Positions 57,386 through 64,000 of a stretch of DNA of 64,000 nucleotides are shown here, in pieces. Each line of letters starts with the position of its first letter. Position 1 is the stretch's first letter. The DNA lies in the NCBI GenBank assembly GCA_940337035.1, contig OW679203.1:29025495-29089494 (forward strand). Direction: 5' to 3'. The stretch is from Agriotes lineatus (taxonomy: Eukaryota; Arthropoda; Insecta; Coleoptera; Elateridae). The position numbers and the translations under genes were made by a program. The notes under the pieces are model-generated. The model saw only the letters and a program-made list of their open reading frames with translations, was not told where the DNA came from and made no database searches.

Positions 57386-58225
57386 ATAAATACAATTATT
57401 TTAAAGCCATATCTTGTGAGCTTTTATATATGTTTTGCGAGTAGACTCAGCCATCTTGCACGTAGATTTCACTAAAACTGAATTCTAGTTTTTTTTAATT
57501 GTAATTGTGCTTTTTGTGTTTTTTATATATAATTTTTTTGTTTTGAAGCTAATAGAAGATGTAACCAAATTGCATTTTTTGAGCATTTTTTAAAGCCAAG
57601 TTTCCACCAACAATACTACAAGGAGAAACCAGATTCCTGTTTTTATAAGCCATTAACTGAGAGATAAAGAGAGTTTCATGTGGAAGGGATAAAAAGGGCA
57701 ACTAATTATTTAAATAGAAAAGCGTATGAGACGTCTTGTTCAGACAACGTATCCACGGAGAGTTGAACAAACACCGCATTTTAGCTTGGAAGCAAACATC
57801 CTTGCTGGAAATGTTTATCATAAACTACTTCAAAACTTAAAAATTATTGCTACCTACTTTATAGGATCACTTGCCAGTTGCAAGCCTTCTTATCAAATTT
57901 GACAAGTTTTTCGTATTGATATTATCAGTTCCACGTCTTTCTCTTCTGAATGGTTTACCTATCAAAACTTCAGATGGATCTGACCGATTAACTCAATTAT
58001 AGGCATCTAATTGTATCAGATCAGTCAATAAATTGATGTGACATCTCGCTTGACATTACCTGCTTGGGACCCTTCTTCTTATAATTCACAAAATTCACCG
58101 CTGTGTCATTATCACAGATGTTTTAGAGCTTTAAACGGTCACACACCTTGCAGCTGAATGCACTTCCATTTATTTGACAAGAGTGCTCAGAGTGCTTTGA
58201 CACTACATATACAGGGTGATTCTTC
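57386..58225. other. Intergenic, nothing recognised
   Basis: There is no gene. TATACAGGGTGATTC at 58208 marks the boundary next to the following inverted-repeat element. Confidence 0.45.
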
Positions 58226-58231
58226 ACTTAC

Positions 58232-58665
58232 GCGCATAATTGTGAGGATTGATAGTTCGTTATGTGTAGAGATGGGTAATTAAAAAAAGTGTAATAACAG
58301 TTTTTTATTAACGCAGATAACGAATTAATTATATTGAGAGTGGTGAACTAGTAAAATATAAAATTATCGCATTTGCAATGAATTGTATCTGTCACTCTCC
58401 GTCACTAGTTGTCAAATTGGAGCTTCTTTTATTCGTAAAAGGAAAATTATGGCACCTAACTTCACCAACGCAGTACTTATGAACATAATATTAAATTACG
58501 GGGAAGTACTCCAAAATTCAGTAGCTGCAGCTCGGCTTTATGCACAAAGGTTTTCTCAAAGATATTACCTGGGTCGAGATACTTTTCTATGTGTTGTTGT
58601 TGTCCACTTTTCTTTAATTACCCATCACTACACATCACGAACTATTATTCCTTGCAATTATGCGC
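58232..58665 (+). mobile_element. Inverted-repeat element carrying a DUF4817-like N-terminal domain
   Basis: The left arm (GCGCATAATTGTGAGGATTG, TAGTTCGTTATGTGTAGAGA, TGGGTAATTAAA; 58232-58300) is inverted on the right (58601-58665). Between them, frame 58449-58590 reads APNFTNAVLMNIILNYGEVL, then QNSVAAARLYAQRFSQRYYL and GRDTF. This is the helix-turn-helix pattern (FTNxExxxMxxxYGxxxxNxxxAxRxYxxRxPxRxxP) of DUF4817, found at the start of many insect transposon-encoded proteins. The reading frame ends before any catalytic domain, so the element is an internally deleted, non-autonomous copy that kept its DNA-binding-like domain. Confidence 0.7.
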
Positions 58666-59060
58666 CAGGGTGGGATGTGTCATCATTCATAGGATTTTGT
58701 CGTTGCTTTGAATGATTTACTAACGCAGCCCTAGAGCTCGGCCTCGTAAATCCATATGTGCATTTGTATACATCATAACTGAGCTGCAACTTATGTATCA
58801 AAGAAGCTATCCAAACCAAAGTGAGGAAGATTGCGAGTATATTAATAAAGAAGCATGAATATTAGTGAGGAAGATAGCTGATATGGATATTGAACGTTGG
58901 CGGCGGTTAGTAGCTTTAATTTTTTCTTGGATTTCCAGGATAGCTTATTTAAGGCCACATTGAAATAAACTAACATGTATGTATGTATGTATGTATAATC
59001 TGTAACCTCATTTACCTTGCGGTGTAGAGGCTGGTGCTTTATGCACTGGCATCTGGCTGT
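58666..59060. repeat. Intergenic with an ATGT microsatellite at about 58975-58997
   Basis: A short (ATGT) run lies just left of the palindromic element. Nothing else was recognised. Confidence 0.7.
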
Positions 59061-59307
59061 GAGCAAACGAAAATGAAATCAGGCTTGGCTTTGAAGTATT
59101 TGTTTTATGAATAATATGTTGGTGAGACTGTAAGTCTATGTCAAATTCGAGGTTAGCAGGTTAGACTTGCGTCAGTTTTGACACAGACTGATGGAAAATC
59201 TAACCTGATAACCTCGAATTTGACATAGACTTACAGTCTCACCAACATATTATTCATAAAACAAATAGGTATTTGAAAGCCAAGCTTGATTTCATTTTCG
59301 TTTGCTC
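59061..59307. mobile_element. Palindromic MITE (247 bp), same subtype as 30.6 kb
   Basis: The ends GAGCAAACGAAAATGAAATC and GATTTCATTTTCGTTTGCTC are inverted. The arms continue with AGGCTTGGCTTTGAAGTATT, ATGAATAATATGTTGGTGAG, ACTGTAAGTCTATGTCAAAT and TCGAGGTTAGCAGGTTAG, leaving only a short centre around GTCAGTTTTGACAC. It matches 30634-30865 along its whole length. It is non-coding and able to fold as one hairpin. Confidence 0.9.
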
Positions 59308-60900
59308 AGATGTTATAATGGCGGAATTTGAATAATTTAGCGTGTACCCAGCCACTTTTACGTCATCATATGTCTGGAACCTTGTTCACGTATGCCGAGT
59401 GATTCATCTTATGATTGAACTGCAATGTCGGCGTGTGAATATTCAAATAGAAATAAATATATTTAAGTAAAACGATGCTTTATTTAGAATAATTATAAAC
59501 ATTTGCTACTTATCGTTGTAAATAGTTGAAGTATTTTTAAGTGTTTATAAAAGCATTCATTGAATAAAATGCATTAAACACATTTTGCTAAGTATAGGGG
59601 TGTAAAAAAATGTTCGATTATTGATTGGCATGAGTTGTTATAAACAAGCACTTACATTTTAATTTTTATAGCTTAGAGTGGATATGCTAGCCGAATTTCT
59701 GTTGTTAGCAGAGAAGAAAAGCAATTTAGGTTGTTTATTTCGGCAAATTTTAAGCGATCGAATATTATTTTCCACTATAAATTGTATACTCGATTCAAAT
59801 ATACGTGTCAAGGACGAAGAATTCAAAAATTTAAGCTAAAGTTCAAATGCAAACAAACATTTCTAGTAATAAAATATATTTATTCTTTACATATAACAGC
59901 CATTATACTTGTAAAATATTACATTCGATAAATACTAAAATAGAAGGTAACAATAATCTTAGGTTAATACATTTTTGGTTTCACTTGGGACTAAAGGTAA
60001 CTGTAAATAGAGACTATAATTAATATGGCACTTATTACTGGTACAATAGTTGGTGTGGGGCCAAGGGAGAGCGTTAGGCAACGTCTGATAACGCTTTCAA
60101 AAATGTGTTTCGAATAAAACGTCGCCAAATAGTTAGCCATTAAAAAGCCAGTAGTGACGTAGCTCAACGTTGTTTCCAGACAATAAAGTTAAAGTAAATT
60201 ATTCCACCGACAATATAGTACGGAAAAATTATGGTTGCAGTGGCAACGTCGTCAAAATAATAGCCGTAACTTTATTGCTAACAAATATTGTGTAGAATAG
60301 AAATGCTGCCAGGTTTTGTTGGCACAGAAAAGGTGCATAATTATTGTTTGAGTGTAAGCCAATCAAATATTATTTTTATTAGCCAATATCTTAGGTGTAT
60401 ACGTTATTCGGAATTGTCACAAAATAATAATTGTGCGTGACAACTTTTTATCGTCAGATATATAATTGACTAGTGCTGCTGGTGAATGAATGGCAGCAAC
60501 CGATACCTTTATTTTATGATTATACTATTTTGTAAATTAGTGGCGATCAATAGTAAACACCATTTGTTAGGTATTAGGTAACTGTGGCAAATGGTAACAA
60601 AACTTTGCCGCATTGTCGGCAACACCTCTTGTTACGTCATTGACTAGTTGTATCATTATGTCAGTTACATCATTTAGTAGCGGAAGATGGTTATTGGCAA
60701 CAAATGTTTTTGGCATTATGAGTTGCGGAGAAATATTTTTGGCGATAGAGTTCATTACCTAACAAAGCGAGTTGCGAATTACAGTGAAACATAAATGACA
60801 ATAGTAATCCAAGAATTTTTAACTAATGTTATTGTTAGGAATTCCGTACTAAAAAGAATTAGTAACTATTTTGTGCTTTGAGTTACGGCAAAACTTCCTG
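59308..60900. other. Intergenic; approach to the diverged array
   Basis: There is no gene. From about 60400 phrases of the following array (TGACAATAGTAA, TTAGTAACT) begin to appear in degraded form, so the array may start before its first clear unit. Confidence 0.4.
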
Positions 60901-63900
60901 ATAATGGCTTATAAACATCACCGAACTAATGACAATAGTAACCAAAATCACTGCATCGTATAATATTATTGCTAAGCAATTCTTCGTAACTATAATTAAT
61001 TAGTAACTGGCAATTTAGAAAATCAGTACTAGCAAGAATTTGTAAATAGAAGCAAAACTACTTTGTGCTGTAAATTACAGTGCTGACACTTCCTGATGAT
61101 ACCAAATTACATTGCTGAAGTAACGATAACAGTAACCTACACAGCACTGCATAGTAATGGTACTATTGCTAAGTATTAGTAACTGGTAATAAGTTTAGTG
61201 TGCGTTGTAAATCATTGCTTCCCCTAGTAACTGCATTCGTTGAATATTCTGTAGAATAGATGACAATAATAACAGAGATTACTATTTTCAGTTGATGTTA
61301 TTGTTAGAAAATCGCTACTAACAATAATTAGTAACTAACAACAAAGCTGCATCATGCTATACGTTACGGTGAAACTCACTGATATGCTTAATTACACTGC
61401 TGAACTAATGACAATAGTAACAGAGATATTATTACCAAGCACTCTTTAGTAACTGGCAATAAGCTTAGTCTGCGTTATAAATAATCGCTACTGCTAGTGA
61501 CTGCATTGCTTGAATAGTTTGTTAAATAACTGACACTATTTTAGCTGGTATTATTGTAGAAAATGGTTACTAGAAAACTACCACTGCAAATAAAGCTAAT
61601 TTATGGTCTACATTATAGTGAAACTCCTTGATAATGCCTAATTGCGTTGCTGAACTAATGACTATAATAACCGAGTGTACTACACCGTACTGAAATCGAG
61701 CAATCTTTAATTACTGTAATTAGTAACTAGCAATAAGCATAGTCTGCCTTATAAATCATTGCTGCTGTAATGACTGCGTTCATTGGATATGTTGTTGAAC
61801 AAGTGACAATAGTAACCTACAGATTACTATTTTTAGCTGGTGCTATTGTAGAAAATTGTTACTAAAGAACTAGAAACTAAAGCTAATTAAGGCTATACAT
61901 TACGGTGAAACTCTCTGATATGCTTAATTACACTGCTGAAGTAATGCCAATAGCAACCGAGATATTATTACCAAGCACTCTTTAGTAACTGATAATAAGC
62001 TTAGTCCGCGTTATAAGTCATCGCTACTGATAGTAACTGACGATAGTAACCGGGAGATCACTATTTTTAGCTGGTATTATTGTAGAGAATGGTTACTAGA
62101 AAACTATCACTGCAAATAAAGCCACTTTATGGTATATATTATAGTGAAACTCCTCGATGATACCTAATGACGTTGCTGAATTAATGACAATAGTAACCGA
62201 GTGCACTACAACGTAGTGAAATGATTACTAAGCAATCTTTAATAACTGTAATTAGTAACTGGCAATAAGCCTAATTAGACTTATAAATCATTGCTGCTGT
62301 AGTGACTACATTGATTGGATATTTTGTTGAATAAGTGAAAATAATAACCCACAAATTACTATTTTCAGCTGGTGTTATTGTAGAAAATTGCTACTAAAGA
62401 ACTAGCAATTAAAATTAAAGCTACTTCATGACGCCTAATTGAGTTGTTGAGCTAATGACAATAGCAACCGAGAGCACTACATCGTAGTGGTCATATTTCT
62501 AAGCAATCGTCAGTAACTCTAATTATTAAGTGGCACTAAGCCTGGTTTGAGTTATAAATCGTCGCTACTGCTAGCAACTGCACCGATTGAATAAATGGTA
62601 CTAGTAATCAAAAGATCACTATTTTTAGCTGGTGTTATTGTAGAACATTGTTATAAAATACCTAACAATTAAAGTTACTGGGTAGTCTAAATTACAGTGA
62701 AATTCCCTGATGATGCCCACTCGCGTTGCTAAACCAATGACAATAACGACCGAAAGCACTACACCGTAGTGATATTAGTGTTAAACAATCTTTAGTAACT
62801 CTAATTCGTAACTGGCAATAAGTCGGCCTTCTAGATCATTGCTACTGCTAGTGACTGCGTTGTTTGGATATTTTGTCGAATAAATAACAATAGCAATCGA
62901 GAGGCTACTACTTTCAGCTGACGTTATTGCTAGAAAATTATTACTAACAAGATCTAGCAAATAGAATTAAAGCTACTTCATGGTCTAAAATGCGGTAAAA
63001 TTTCCTGATGATGCTGAACTAATAACAATAGTAACCAGAAACATTACATTCTAGTGATATTATAGCTAATAAATGTAAAATTAGTAACTGGCAATAAAAC
63101 TAGTTTCCATTATAAATCATCGCTACTGCTGGCAACTGCACCGATTGAATATTTTATTGAATAAATGGCTATGTTAACGGAGAGATTACTATTTTTAGCT
63201 GGTGATATTATAAGAAATTGTTACTAAAGAACTAGCAACTAGAAGTAAAGCTACTTCATGGACTCAATAACAGATAATTTCTGATAATGCCCGATTGCGT
63301 TGCTGAACTAATGACAATCGCAACCGAGAGCCCTACATCGTAGTGATATTATTGCTAAGCAGTCTGTTATAACTCTAAGTAGTAACTGGCACTAAGCCTA
63401 GTCTGCCTTATAAATTATCGCTGCTGCTAGTGACTCAGTTGATTGGATGTTTCGTTGTAAATGACATTAGTAACTGGGATATTATTATTTTCCGTTGATG
63501 TTATTGTTAGAAAATCGTTACTAACCAGAATTAGCAACTACTATTTGATGCTGCTTAATTGCGTGACTGAACTGACAATAGTAACCAAAAACGTTACATC
63601 TTAGTGATATCATTGTTAAGCAATCGTAAATAACTAAAATTAGTAACAGACAATAGGCTTAGTCGGCGTATTATCATCGTTACTTCTGACGACTGCATTG
63701 ATTGAATATTTTATTGAATAAACTGCTCAAGTACAGGTCTAAAGAGTAGCTTCAGCACTGCGAAAACAGGTTGACCTTTCGCCAAAACCAAATAGCGCAT
63801 GAAGGTGCTCGGGACCTTAGCAACAACTTTGCCCCCTTTCAAAATTTCGATATCTGTAGCCGTTCGAAAGTTACAGGCGATACAGACAGACAGACGGACG

Positions 63901-64000
63901 GACAAAACGTTCGCATAAGTACGCTGAAGCTACTAATAAATGGCAATAGTAATCGAGAGATTGCTATTTTTAGCCGATGTTATTGTTGGAAAATCGTTAC
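60901..64000 (+). repeat. Old diverged tandem array, unit about 240-290 bp, runs off the right edge
   Basis: The phrase GCTGAACTAATGACAATAGT (with variants) recurs at about 60918, 61112, 61399, 61649, 61934, 62174, 62447, 62727, 63012, 63301 and 63565. Between these anchors the units share, in order, ATTGCTAAGCAATC, TTAGTAACTGGCAATAAGCC, TTATAAATCATTGCTACTGC, TTGAATATTTTGTTGAATAA, TTTTTAGCTGGTGTTATTGT and GCTACTTCATGG. Units are strongly diverged and vary in length by indels, in contrast to the homogeneous 587 bp array. The last unit is split by an insertion at about 63725-63920. The array continues past 64000. Confidence 0.85.
63725..63920. mobile_element. Insertion inside the last array unit
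   Basis: About 195 bp that does not belong to the array interrupts a unit after TTATTGAATAA; the array resumes at ACTAATAAATGGCAATAGTA (63931). The insert contains AAAATTTCGATATCTGTAGC, TTCGAAAGTTACAGGC and a run of ACAGACAGACAGACGGACGG, a combination common in dispersed insect repeats. Type and exact ends are unknown. Confidence 0.6.

Overview
This 64 kb window is AT-rich eukaryotic DNA, almost certainly from an insect. The evidence is degenerate TTAGG-type telomere-like repeats, several LINE retrotransposon lineages typical of insect genomes (CR1/jockey-type and a 'craniofacial development protein 2-like' RTE-type element), a hAT transposase remnant, a DUF4817-type transposon remnant, a tRNA-derived SINE, and many small inverted-repeat elements. 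The order cannot be fixed from the sequence. There is one 100-N scaffold gap (29029-29128). No complete host gene, rRNA, functional tRNA or bacterial-style operon is visible. The window reads as a gene desert or very long introns filled with repeats.

Left part (1-13 kb): a GC-richer, homeodomain-site-bearing island at 1.34-1.88 kb; a decayed reverse transcriptase at 2.3-2.85 kb; TTAGG-like repeat units at 2.94-3.6 kb; a dispersed repeat at 5.86-6.72 kb whose inverted copy lies at 39.6-40.4 kb; a 4.85 kb satellite array of about 27 monomers of roughly 180 bp (6.99-11.84 kb) with partial dimeric higher-order structure; then a second candidate regulatory island at 12.3-13.1 kb.

Middle (13-33 kb): mostly featureless AT-rich sequence with a reverse-transcriptase scrap at 16.0-16.2 kb, inverted-repeat elements at 18.0-18.7, 21.5 and 23.6 kb, a decayed LINE at 25.1-27.5 kb, a twin TGACGTCA inverted repeat at 28.1 kb, and a 2.7 kb Foldback-like element (29571-32282). 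That element has tandem-repeat arms and a matching 9 bp flanking repeat, and it carries another palindromic element in its loop.

Right part (33-64 kb): a GC-rich island at 33.6-34.06 kb; a Helitron-like non-autonomous element at 36.0-36.4 kb; minus-strand CR1/jockey-type LINE remnants at 40.5-41.3, 43.9-45.8 (hAT fragment inserted) and 50.7-51.2 kb; a candidate host exon at 42.30-42.42 kb; a palindromic element at 43.6 kb; a hairpin, minisatellite and MITE cluster at 46.1-46.9 kb; a comparatively intact RTE-type LINE at 46.9-50.1 kb; a GC-rich island at 51.2-51.85 kb; a SINE at 51.9 kb; a highly homogeneous 587 bp tandem array (52.4-56.6 kb); a DUF4817-bearing inverted-repeat element at 58.2 kb; and an old, diverged array of roughly 240-290 bp units from 60.9 kb to the right edge.

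The genes recognised here are all transposon genes, and every copy carries stops, frameshifts or deletions, so none looks autonomous. The most interesting material is the Foldback-like element, the contrast between three tandem arrays of different age, the palindromic element family that shares a core but not its ends, and a few GC-rich patches that may be host exons or conserved regulatory elements.
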